Positions 7,537-12,876 of a stretch of 12,876 nucleotides of DNA are shown here, piece after piece. Position numbers and translations under genes: made by a program. Source of the DNA: Alistipes sp. GTDB lineage: Bacteria > Bacteroidota > Bacteroidia > Bacteroidales > Rikenellaceae. The stretch covers positions 1-12,876 of the forward strand of contig JAFYOF010000190.1 in the NCBI GenBank assembly GCA_017560305.1. Reading direction: 5' to 3'. The notes below the pieces were generated by a model. That model was not told the origin of the DNA and searched no databases. It saw only the letters and a list, made by a program, of their open reading frames with translations. The number at the start of each line of letters is the position of its first letter. The stretch's first letter is position 1.

Positions 7537-8697
7537 ATGGCGACTACATTGTCCACTATCACCGCCCTGCGCACAGCCCTCGATGCCCCCGAGAGCCACT
7601 TCCGCACGGCACAGAGCCTGAGGTGGGAGGATGAGGAGGTGATGCGCTCGACACTCTTTGCCGAGGCTCGCATCCAGTTGGAGGGCGTGAGTTATCTGCT
7701 GGCGATGCCACTTGATGAAAAGGCACTGCGCCGAGTGGAGAGATTTGTGCCGCTGCAACGGTACCTTAGTTGCGGAGTTGTACCTCGCATAGAGATTCTC
7801 CGCGATGAGATGAAATTTTACACTGCGGGCAATAAGGCTCTCTTCAGCGACATTATGCTGGAGGCTATGCCCGATGCGCTACCCCTCGCCGATGCACTCT
7901 CGCAGGCAAACGGCAAGGAGGAGGCGGAGCGACTGCTCGCAGCAATAGATATGCTTGAGACCACGCTTACCAAGTCTGGCATCTCGCACAACAATCTGCG
8001 AGTGGAGAACCTGCTCATAAGCGACAACTATGCGCTCTACCCCATCCGCTGGTACTACGCCACCGAGGGCGTGGGCGGCGACAAGGAGGCGCTAGAAGCC
8101 CTGCGCGAGAGGGTGCGTCAATTGGCGGGTGACGAAGAGTTGTACCCCAGCAGATGCGATGAGGCGCAGCCGATGCTCCTTAACGACTACACCTTTGCGG
8201 GCGAGATGCACGAGGGTATGATTGCCGTTGAGAATGACGAGGGCTGGGGCTTTGTGAACTACCGATGCGAGGAGGTCATCAGGCCGCAATACCTCTGGGC
8301 GAATGACTTTTGTGAGGGTCGCGCCGAGGTGCAGACCGAGGAGGGTATGGGTCTCATTGACAGGCAGGGCAACTACATCATCGACCCGATATATGAGGCG
8401 GTGGAGTTTGACGCAAGCGACGGAATGGTGCGCGTATGTCAGTACAACGAGTGGGCATTGTTTGACTACTCGGGCAACCGACTCTCCGAGTGGGGCACAC
8501 CCATCGGGGGGGGGGTCGAACACCCTGCAAGAGAACGAATTACAATAATAAAAACAGATAAAACCTTAGAATTATGGAACAGACAAAATGTCTTATCATC
8601 GGCAGCGGACCTGCGGGTTACACGGCTGCAATATACACCTCACGCGCAAACCTCAACCCAGTACTTTACGAGGGTATCGAGCCAGGCGGTCAGTTGA
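7537..8697 (+). CDS. WG-repeat protein with N-terminal pseudokinase domain; 3' end frame-disturbed at a G10 tract
   Basis: As literally read this ORF encodes 386 aa and overlaps trxB by 124 nt. It most likely should end at 8548 (336 aa). Residues ~1-180 align with the kinase two genes upstream: LEAMPDALPLADAL matches LADYVEGSTLHEKL. The catalytic loop reads HNNLRVEN (151-158), with N153 in place of the catalytic Asp and R155 in place of Lys. The DFG position reads R171-W172-Y173, and the ATP-binding Lys position is A56. The kinase C-lobe is largely missing. Three WG repeats follow, anchored at W237-G238, M271-G272 and W306-A307 (spacing 34-35 aa), each with an IxPxY or DxxGN-type pattern. WG repeats are thought to mediate protein binding. 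A run of ten G's (8506-8515) follows codon 323. With nine G's the protein would end GGGSNTLQENELQ at 8548, 25 nt before trxB. With ten it reads through trxB out of frame. ATG 7537 is preferred to the in-frame TTG at 7531, which overlaps the vWA stop codon. The domain assignment is firm for WG and moderate for pseudokinase. Confidence 0.78.
   Translation: MATTLSTITALRTALDAPESHFRTAQSLRWEDEEVMRSTLFAEARIQLEGVSYLLAMPLDEKALRRVERFVPLQRYLSCGVVPRIEILRDEMKFYTAGNKALFSDIMLEAMPDALPLADALSQANGKEEAERLLAAIDMLETTLTKSGISHNNLRVENLLISDNYALYPIRWYYATEGVGGDKEALEALRERVRQLAGDEELYPSRCDEAQPMLLNDYTFAGEMHEGMIAVENDEGWGFVNYRCEEVIRPQYLWANDFCEGRAEVQTEEGMGLIDRQGNYIIDPIYEAVEFDASDGMVRVCQYNEWALFDYSGNRLSEWGTPIGGGVEHPARERITIIKTDKTLELWNRQNVLSSAADLRVTRLQYTPHAQTSTQYFTRVSSQAVS
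8506..8515 (+). repeat. Homopolymeric G10 tract near the 3' end of the WG-repeat gene
   Basis: Ten consecutive G's lie inside the reading frame just after the third WG repeat. Ten G's lead to a stop at 8697 inside trxB, nine to a stop at 8548, and eight to a stop at 8561. Such tracts are prone to slippage in vivo (phase variation) and to miscalling in sequencing or assembly. Confidence 0.9.
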
Positions 8698-9497
8698 CAA
8701 CAACCACCGAGATTGAGAACTTCCCAGGCTACCCTGAGGGTATCACAGGTACGGCTATGATGGAGGATTTGAAGCGTCAGGCACAGCGTTTCGGCGCAGA
8801 TGTTCGTTTCGGCATCGTTACAAACATCAACTTCGATGTTCGCCCATTCGTGGTAACAATCGATGGCGAGAAGCAGATTGAGGCAGAGACTCTCATCGTA
8901 GCCACTGGTGCGTCGGCAAAATATCTCGGACTAGAGTCGGAGGCAAAGTTCAGGGGTATGGGCGTGAGCGCCTGCGCCACTTGCGACGGTTTCTTCTACC
9001 GCAAGCAGGATGTTGCTGTGGTGGGTGGTGGCGACACCGCTTGCGAGGAGGCGACCTACCTTGCGTCAATCTGCAAGCAGGTGTACCTCATCGTGCGCAA
9101 GCCATTCCTCCGCGCATCGAAGGCTATGCAGGAGAGAGTCTTCAACACACCAAACATCAAGGTTATGTTCGAGTACAACACCGTGGAGGTGCTGGGCGAC
9201 GAGGATGGCGTAACGGGCGCATTGCTCCGCCACTCATCGGGCGAGGAGACCACTATCGACATCTCGGGCTTCTTCCTTGCTATCGGTCACCATCCAAACA
9301 CCGACCTCTTCAAGGGCAAGCTGGAACTCGACGAGGAGGGTTACATCAAGACCATCCCAGGCACATCGAAGACCAACATCGAGGGCGTCTTCGCCGCAGG
9401 TGATGTGAAGGACCCACACTATCGTCAGGCTATCACTGCCGCAGGCTCGGGCTGCATCGCTGCCCTTGATTGCGAGCGTTATCTGTTGAGCAAGTAA
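8574..9497 (+). CDS. trxB: Thioredoxin-disulfide reductase
   Basis: TrxB is the FAD enzyme that uses NADPH to reduce thioredoxin in the cytoplasm. The 307-residue length is typical of the low-molecular-weight bacterial form. The FAD-binding Rossmann motif GSGPAG is at 10-15. PGGQLTTTTEIENFPG follows in the usual place, and ATGAS closes the first FAD segment. The redox centre CATC has C134 and C137. The NADPH-binding motif GGGDTA starts at G151, and AAGDV with the QAITAAGSGCIAA segment is the C-terminal FAD signature. The start at 8574 follows an A/T-rich gap (8549-8573) with no recognisable promoter, so it may depend on transcription from the upstream cassette. Its stop codon shares bases with the rnz start (TAATG), which suggests translational coupling. 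Confidence 0.97.
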   Translation: MEQTKCLIIGSGPAGYTAAIYTSRANLNPVLYEGIEPGGQLTTTTEIENFPGYPEGITGTAMMEDLKRQAQRFGADVRFGIVTNINFDVRPFVVTIDGEKQIEAETLIVATGASAKYLGLESEAKFRGMGVSACATCDGFFYRKQDVAVVGGGDTACEEATYLASICKQVYLIVRKPFLRASKAMQERVFNTPNIKVMFEYNTVEVLGDEDGVTGALLRHSSGEETTIDISGFFLAIGHHPNTDLFKGKLELDEEGYIKTIPGTSKTNIEGVFAAGDVKDPHYRQAITAAGSGCIAALDCERYLLSK

Positions 9498-10429
9498 TGC
9501 CAATAGCAGTAACCATACTCGGCAATTCATCTGCCAAGCCAACAGCCACGGGACACCCCTCGGCGCAGGTGGTGAACATCAACGAGCAGCTCTTTCTGGT
9601 TGATGCCGGCGAGGGTGTGCAGCGACAGATGGCACGCAGCGGCATCTCGCCGCTGAAGTTGCGTGCCGTGTTCATTTCGCACCTGCACGGCGACCATATG
9701 TTCGGCCTGTTCCCGCTGCTCTCGACACTTGGCTTGTATGGCAGACGCACGCCGCTGAAGATTTACGCTCCACGCCCCTTTGGAGAGGCGCTGGAGGGCT
9801 TTCTGCGCATCTTCGAGAACAACCTGCCCTACACCCCCGAGTGGGTGGAGGTGGACACCACGAAGCACCAGATAATCTTCGAGAACGACACCACCGAGAT
9901 ATGGTCCCTACCCTTGCGCCACCGCATACCTACGGCGGGCTACCTCTTCAGACAGAAGCAGCCACCGCTGAATGTAACAAAGTATGCTATAGAGCGTTAC
10001 GGACTTGATATGCATCAGATAGTGGCGGCAAAGCGAGGTGAGGATATCACCCTTCGCTCGGGCGAGGTCATAGCGAATGACCTGCTCACCTACCGTCCCT
10101 ATCCGCCTATGTCGTACGCCTACTGCTCCGACACGAACTACTCGGCACGCCTTGCGAAGATGGTCGAGGGTGTCGATATGCTCTACCACGAGGCGACCTA
10201 CTGCGCCTCGGAGCGCAAAACGGCAAAGGCACGAGGTCACTCGACCACCGCTGACGCCGCCAAGGTGGCACAGATGGCGGGCGCTGGGCGTCTGCTGATC
10301 GGTCACTTCTCGTCACGCTACAAGGACCTGGAGCCGCTGCTCGTCGAGAGCCGTGAGATATTCCCAGCCACCGACATAGCGCGCGAAAGAGAGACCTTTG
10401 TAATTGAAGAAAAACGAATCAAACAATGA
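9497..10429 (+). CDS. rnz: Ribonuclease Z (tRNA 3' endonuclease)
   Basis: RNase Z cleaves precursor tRNAs after the discriminator base to create the 3' end. The 310-residue metallo-beta-lactamase-fold protein has the expected short-form length. The zinc motif HLHGDH is at 62-67 (H62, H64, D66, H67). Further family motifs are LRHRIPTAGYLF (a zinc-ligand His), AYCSDTNYS (bridging Asp), YHEATY, GHSTTADAA and IGHFSSRY (the last zinc-ligand His). GLFPLLSTLGLYGR follows the zinc motif, and a substrate-arm segment lies between ~145 and 190, as in the bacterial family. ATG 9497, overlapping the trxB stop, is preferred to an in-frame TTG at 9470 inside trxB because MPIAVTILGNSSA begins the fold as in homologues. 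The 3' end overlaps the methyltransferase start by 4 nt (ATGA). Confidence 0.96.
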   Translation: MPIAVTILGNSSAKPTATGHPSAQVVNINEQLFLVDAGEGVQRQMARSGISPLKLRAVFISHLHGDHMFGLFPLLSTLGLYGRRTPLKIYAPRPFGEALEGFLRIFENNLPYTPEWVEVDTTKHQIIFENDTTEIWSLPLRHRIPTAGYLFRQKQPPLNVTKYAIERYGLDMHQIVAAKRGEDITLRSGEVIANDLLTYRPYPPMSYAYCSDTNYSARLAKMVEGVDMLYHEATYCASERKTAKARGHSTTADAAKVAQMAGAGRLLIGHFSSRYKDLEPLLVESREIFPATDIARERETFVIEEKRIKQ

Positions 10430-11166
10430 CAAAGCAGGAGATACAATTCGTGCGCTCGCTTGCTGACAAGCGCAGCCGCGACGAGCATCAACTTTTTATA
10501 GCAGAGGGAGATAAACTCATCTCGGAGATTATCTCATCGGGTCTGCGTGTAAGGAACATCTACGCCCTGGAGGGTCACCTCGCGGGTCAGGCGGAGGTGG
10601 TTTCGGCGAAGGAGATAGAGCGCATCTCGCAACTCAAAACGGCGGCATCATCGCTCGCCGTGGTGGAGCAGCCACGCCACAAGACGCCCGCAACAGCCCC
10701 AGCCACAAAGTTAAGCATCGCTCTGGATGGCGTGCAGAACCCAGGCAACCTCGGCACAATCATACGCCTTGCCGACTGGTTTGGCGTGGAGGATATCTTC
10801 TGCTCGATGGATACCGCCGACTGCTTCAACCCCAAGGTGGTGCAGGCGACGATGGGCGCCATATTGCGTGTGAAGGTACACTATCTGCCGCTGGCTGAAT
10901 TTTTGAAGCGCACCGCAGGCGAGGGAACGCCTATCTACGGCACAATGCTTGATGGCGAGAATATCTACTCTACCGAGCTAAAGTCTACGGGCGTAATCGT
11001 GATGGGCAACGAGGGCAAGGGCGTGAGCGACGAGTGCGCCAAGCACTTCACACACAAGCTCCTGATTCCATCCTACCCACCCGAGCGACAGGGCTCTGAA
11101 TCATTGAATGTGGCGATGGCTACGGGCATCGTGTGTGCCGAGTTCCGCCGCAGAAGCGTGAAATAA
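10426..11166 (+). CDS. TrmH-family (SpoU) RNA 2'-O-ribose methyltransferase
   Basis: The 246-residue protein should transfer methyl from S-adenosylmethionine to a ribose 2'-OH in rRNA or tRNA. The N-terminal ~75 residues form the SpoU substrate-binding domain (FIAEGDKLISEI). The catalytic SPOUT domain follows with its three motifs. Motif 1 is LDGVQNPGNLGTIIR, with N108 and R114. Motif 2 is GNEGKGVSDE, starting at G194. Motif 3 is SESLNVAMATGIV, with E225, S226 and N228. These motifs form the trefoil knot that holds the methyl donor. The match is to the RlmB/TsnR-like branch, probably acting on 23S rRNA, but the exact target cannot be fixed from sequence. The start overlaps the rnz stop as ATGA, pointing to coupled translation. 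Only 6 nt separate its stop from the transporter start. Confidence 0.93.
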   Translation: MTKQEIQFVRSLADKRSRDEHQLFIAEGDKLISEIISSGLRVRNIYALEGHLAGQAEVVSAKEIERISQLKTAASSLAVVEQPRHKTPATAPATKLSIALDGVQNPGNLGTIIRLADWFGVEDIFCSMDTADCFNPKVVQATMGAILRVKVHYLPLAEFLKRTAGEGTPIYGTMLDGENIYSTELKSTGVIVMGNEGKGVSDECAKHFTHKLLIPSYPPERQGSESLNVAMATGIVCAEFRRRSVK

Positions 11167-11172
11167 ACAGCT

Positions 11173-12066
11173 ATGAGCGACAACCGAGAACGAAAGATTA
11201 AGCGCGTGACGCTGGTTGGCAGCATAGTGAATCTGCTGTTGCTGATTGCCAAGTTTATCGCAGGATTCGTGGGACACAGTGCCGCGATGATAGCCGATGC
11301 TGTGCACTCGTTGTCGGACTTCTTCACCGACATTATCGTCATCCTGTTTGTCAACATCTCGGGCAAGCCCGAGGACAAGACCCACAACTACGGACACGGC
11401 AAGTTTGAGACCCTGGCGACCACAATCATCGGCGGAGTGCTGATGCTGGTGGGCTTGGGACTGCTGGTAAACGGGGCGCGCGACATCGCAGAGTGCATCA
11501 AGGGCAACTACCCTCCAACGCCGGGCAAGATAGCCCTTATAGCCGCCATTATCTCCATCGTTCTCAAGGAGTTACTCTACCAATATACCGTACGCTCGGG
11601 CAAGGGGCTCAACTCGCAGGCTCTCGTTGCCAATGCGTGGCACCACCGCAGCGACGCCTTCTCTTCGATTGGCACATTGGTGGGCATCGGCGGAGCAATC
11701 CTGTTGGGTGATGGGTGGCAGATTCTCGACCCTATCGCCGCCGTTGTGGTGAGTAGTTTCATCATCAAGGTTGCCGTTGACCTGCTCAAACCGAGTCTCG
11801 AGGAGCTGCTCGAAAAGTCGCTCCCTGCAGAGGTTGAGCAGCGCATTGTGGATATCATCCTCTCGTTCCCCGACATCGGCGAGCCGCACCATCTGCGCAC
11901 CCGCCGCATAGGCAACAACATCGCTATCGAGGTGCACATCCGCATGGATGGCAATATGTCTTTGTTTCAGGCACATCACCTCACCACCCTGCTTGAGAAG
12001 CGACTCAAAGAGGAGTTTGGCGAGCTCACCCACATAGGCATCCACACCGATCCGAAGAAAGAGTAA
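11173..12066 (+). CDS. Cation diffusion facilitator family efflux transporter (probably Zn2+)
   Basis: The 297-residue inner-membrane protein should export divalent metal in exchange for protons. It has the six-helix CDF plan: helices at about 12-34, 37-60, 80-101, 118-138, 155-177 and 182-203, then a cytoplasmic ferredoxin-like domain from ~210. The transport-site motifs are HSLSD in helix 2 (H45, D49) and HHRSD in helix 5 (H157, D161). The family signature YGHGKFE (73-79) lies in the loop before helix 3. HxxxD in both helices is typical of zinc transporters, whereas DxxxD is seen in manganese and some iron/zinc members, so Zn2+ is the best guess. The C-terminal domain keeps His-rich positions (GEPHHLRTRR, VHIRMD, HIGIHTDP) that could bind regulatory metal. 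It is the last gene of the trxB-rnz-methyltransferase run and ends 9 nt before a terminator. I see no metal-responsive operator. Confidence 0.94.
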   Translation: MSDNRERKIKRVTLVGSIVNLLLLIAKFIAGFVGHSAAMIADAVHSLSDFFTDIIVILFVNISGKPEDKTHNYGHGKFETLATTIIGGVLMLVGLGLLVNGARDIAECIKGNYPPTPGKIALIAAIISIVLKELLYQYTVRSGKGLNSQALVANAWHHRSDAFSSIGTLVGIGGAILLGDGWQILDPIAAVVVSSFIIKVAVDLLKPSLEELLEKSLPAEVEQRIVDIILSFPDIGEPHHLRTRRIGNNIAIEVHIRMDGNMSLFQAHHLTTLLEKRLKEEFGELTHIGIHTDPKKE

Positions 12067-12075
12067 TCAACGCAT

Positions 12076-12104
12076 AACCTACCCGAATTCTGGGTAGGTT
12101 TTTT
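12076..12104 (+). terminator. Rho-independent terminator after the CDF transporter
   Basis: AACCTACCC (12076-12084) and GGGTAGGTT (12092-12100) form a perfect 9-bp stem around the loop GAATTCT. The stem runs directly into a T tract (12099-12104). It ends the trxB-to-transporter unit. Confidence 0.92.
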
Positions 12105-12109
12105 GTTTT

Positions 12110-12235
12110 CTTTTCACCACCGCCGAAACTGTAAAAAAGAGGGTTTTTTAGGCGTACGAAATCCGAGAAACCGCAGTTTACTGGGCGTAAATGAGGATTT
12201 CGAGGATGAGGACAACTCAGAAAACACCTTTTTAG
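12110..12235. repeat. Repeat-rich intergenic element upstream of pdxA
   Basis: This non-coding stretch holds a nested inverted structure. The outer arms are CGAAATCC (12157-12164) and GGATTTCG (12195-12202). The inner arms are TTTAC (12177-12181) and GTAAA (12187-12191) around TGGGC. The string TTTTTAGGC occurs twice, ending at 12153 and 12237, flanking this structure. TTTTCACC-like strings begin near 12112 and again near 12250. The layout suggests a mobile or multi-copy intergenic repeat, but only this copy is in view. No convincing protein is encoded. Confidence 0.45.
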
Positions 12236-12279
12236 GCAGTTTCTTTGCATTTTCACCCACCGAAAATGCAAAAAACTGC
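12236..12279. repeat. Long near-perfect hairpin upstream of pdxA
   Basis: GCAGTTT (12236-12242), a bulged C, then TTTGCATTTTC (12244-12254) pair with GAAAATGCAAA (12262-12272) and AAACTGC (12273-12279) around the 7-nt loop ACCCACC. This gives 18 bp with one bulge. There is no T tract on the + side, so it is not an ordinary terminator for the upstream unit. It may be a structural end of the repeat element or a regulatory cruciform. Confidence 0.7.
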
Positions 12280-12299
12280 TAATAATTGAAAATTATTAG
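12279..12299. promoter_or_regulatory. Palindrome abutting the pdxA -7 box (candidate operator)
   Basis: CTAATAATT (12279-12287) and AATTATTAG (12291-12299) form a perfect 9-bp inverted repeat around GAA. It fills the region where the promoter spacer lies and ends one base before the -7 box, a classic place for a repressor site. No known regulator is assigned. Confidence 0.5.
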
Positions 12300-12307
12300 T
12301 ACATTTG
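12300..12307 (+). promoter_or_regulatory. -7 promoter box of pdxA
   Basis: TACATTTG matches TAnnTTTG exactly. No TTTG is present 19-21 nt upstream, where a -33 box is expected and where the hairpin and palindrome meet. Transcription would begin near 12314, about 17 nt before the ATG at 12331. Confidence 0.6.
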
Positions 12308-12330
12308 TGGGTTGAAAACGATTGAATTTT

Positions 12331-12876
12331 ATGTCAGATAACAGACTCAAGATAGGAATTACACAGGGTGACACCAATGGTATTGGTTGGGAGGTTATCC
12401 TCCACACACTCGCCGACTCTCGCCTCACTGAGATGTTCACCCCCGTGGTGTACGGCTCGCAGCAGGCAGCAAACTTTTACGCCAACACTCTCGACAAGGA
12501 GGAGGGCACGGTGCAGTTCAGCGTCGTGGCTTCAGCCGAGGAGGCTCGCCGTGGCAAGGTGAATCTGGTGGAGTGCGGCGACGCAAAGCCACAGCCTGGC
12601 GTAGCCTCAAAGGAGGCGGGCAAGGCTGCCGTGGAGGCTTTGCAGAAGGCTATCGAGGATTTGAAGGAGGGCTCAATTGACGCACTTGTCACCGCCCCAA
12701 TCAACAAGGATATGGCGCAGAGCGAGGAGTTCCACTTCACTGGTCACACCGAGTTTATGGCGGCAAACCTCGAGGGCGAGCCTATGATGATTATGTGCAG
12801 CGAGCGTCTGCGCGTGGGCTTGGTGACAATCCACATCCCCGTGGCAGAGGTTAGCCAGAGCATCACCAAGGAGAAG
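12331..12876 (+). CDS. pdxA: 4-hydroxythreonine-4-phosphate dehydrogenase, 5' part
   Basis: PdxA oxidises 4-phosphohydroxy-L-threonine with NAD+ in the DXP-dependent route to pyridoxal 5'-phosphate. The window contains the first 182 codons with no stop; the family is usually 310-370 aa, so roughly half is missing. The N-terminus reads KIGITQGDTNGIGWEV, in which GDTNGIG (13-19) corresponds to the GDPxGIGPE signature. LVTAPINKD includes K126, and HFTGHTEF carries the metal-binding H139. The RVGLVTIHIPVAEV segment follows as in homologues. ATG 12331 is the only start in frame near the promoter and leaves the N-terminus as expected. The gene is separated from the transporter by 264 nt holding a terminator, repeats and its own promoter. 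Its product is the route to the cofactor GcvP uses, though nothing here shows co-regulation. Confidence 0.93.
   Translation, partial: MSDNRLKIGITQGDTNGIGWEVILHTLADSRLTEMFTPVVYGSQQAANFYANTLDKEEGTVQFSVVASAEEARRGKVNLVECGDAKPQPGVASKEAGKAAVEALQKAIEDLKEGSIDALVTAPINKDMAQSEEFHFTGHTEFMAANLEGEPMMIMCSERLRVGLVTIHIPVAEVSQSITKEK

Noticed and set aside
8549..8697. Literal C-terminal extension of the WG-repeat protein over the start of trxB
   Set aside because: The residues are trxB read in another frame with no WG pattern, and removing one G from the ten-G tract gives a natural stop before trxB.
9470..9496. In-frame TTG start for rnz inside trxB
   Set aside because: ATG 9497 overlaps the trxB stop in a typical coupled arrangement and starts the protein exactly at the fold's first strand.
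11572..12045. A 157-codon minus-strand frame opposite the transporter, and other long antisense frames in the window
   Set aside because: They lie wholly opposite well-identified genes and show the skewed composition expected of shadows in fairly GC-rich DNA, with no domain I recognise.
12026..12271. An 81-codon minus-strand reading frame across the terminator and repeat region
   Set aside because: It covers the transporter stop, its terminator and the hairpin repeats, and is Cys/Arg/Pro-rich with no recognisable domain. An open frame through a repeat is the simpler explanation.

Overview
The window looks like chromosomal DNA from a member of the Bacteroidota, probably a gut Bacteroidales. 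An Alistipes-like organism is my best guess, but I hold that weakly. Three things point this way. Promoters fit the Bacteroides consensus (TTTG, 19-20 nt, TAnnTTTG), for example at 4753-4783, 6630-6661 and 12300-12307. Start codons follow A/T-rich leaders rather than Shine-Dalgarno sequences. The gene set also fits: a fused uridine-kinase-like protein, one-chain GcvP, a SlyD-type isomerase and WG-repeat proteins. All the genes I support lie on the + strand. I see no rRNA, tRNA, CRISPR array or insertion sequence.

Layout. (1) 83-4619: a nucleoside-kinase fusion protein and, 40 nt later, full-length glycine dehydrogenase gcvP, closed by a hairpin at 4643-4672. (2) 4753-5425: a SlyD-like FKBP isomerase as its own transcription unit, with a near-perfect promoter and a strong terminator. 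(3) 5470-8548 (or 8697 as literally read): a three-gene signalling cassette. It consists of a Ser/Thr-kinase-like protein with a WG-type tail, a von Willebrand A (TerY-like) protein with an intact MIDAS, and a degenerate kinase (pseudokinase) carrying three WG repeats. (4) 8574-12066: trxB, rnz, a TrmH-family RNA methyltransferase and a cation diffusion facilitator, joined by overlaps or very short gaps and closed by a terminator at 12076-12104. (5) 12067-12330: an intergenic stretch dense in inverted and direct repeats, leading into a promoter. (6) 12331 to the window end: the 5' part of pdxA, cut off by the window edge.

How they work together. Most genes are housekeeping: glycine cleavage, protein folding, thiol redox, tRNA 3' maturation, RNA ribose methylation, metal efflux and pyridoxal phosphate synthesis. 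GcvP needs pyridoxal phosphate, which PdxA helps make, but the two are in separate units. The least ordinary part is the kinase / vWA / pseudokinase-WG cassette. The two outer proteins appear to be diverged paralogues. One keeps the catalytic residues and the other has lost them while expanding its WG repeats. A run of ten G's near the end of the third gene shifts its frame, so that the literal reading runs 124 nt into trxB. Nine G's would give a clean stop 25 nt before trxB. This is either a phase-variable tract or a homopolymer sequencing or assembly error.
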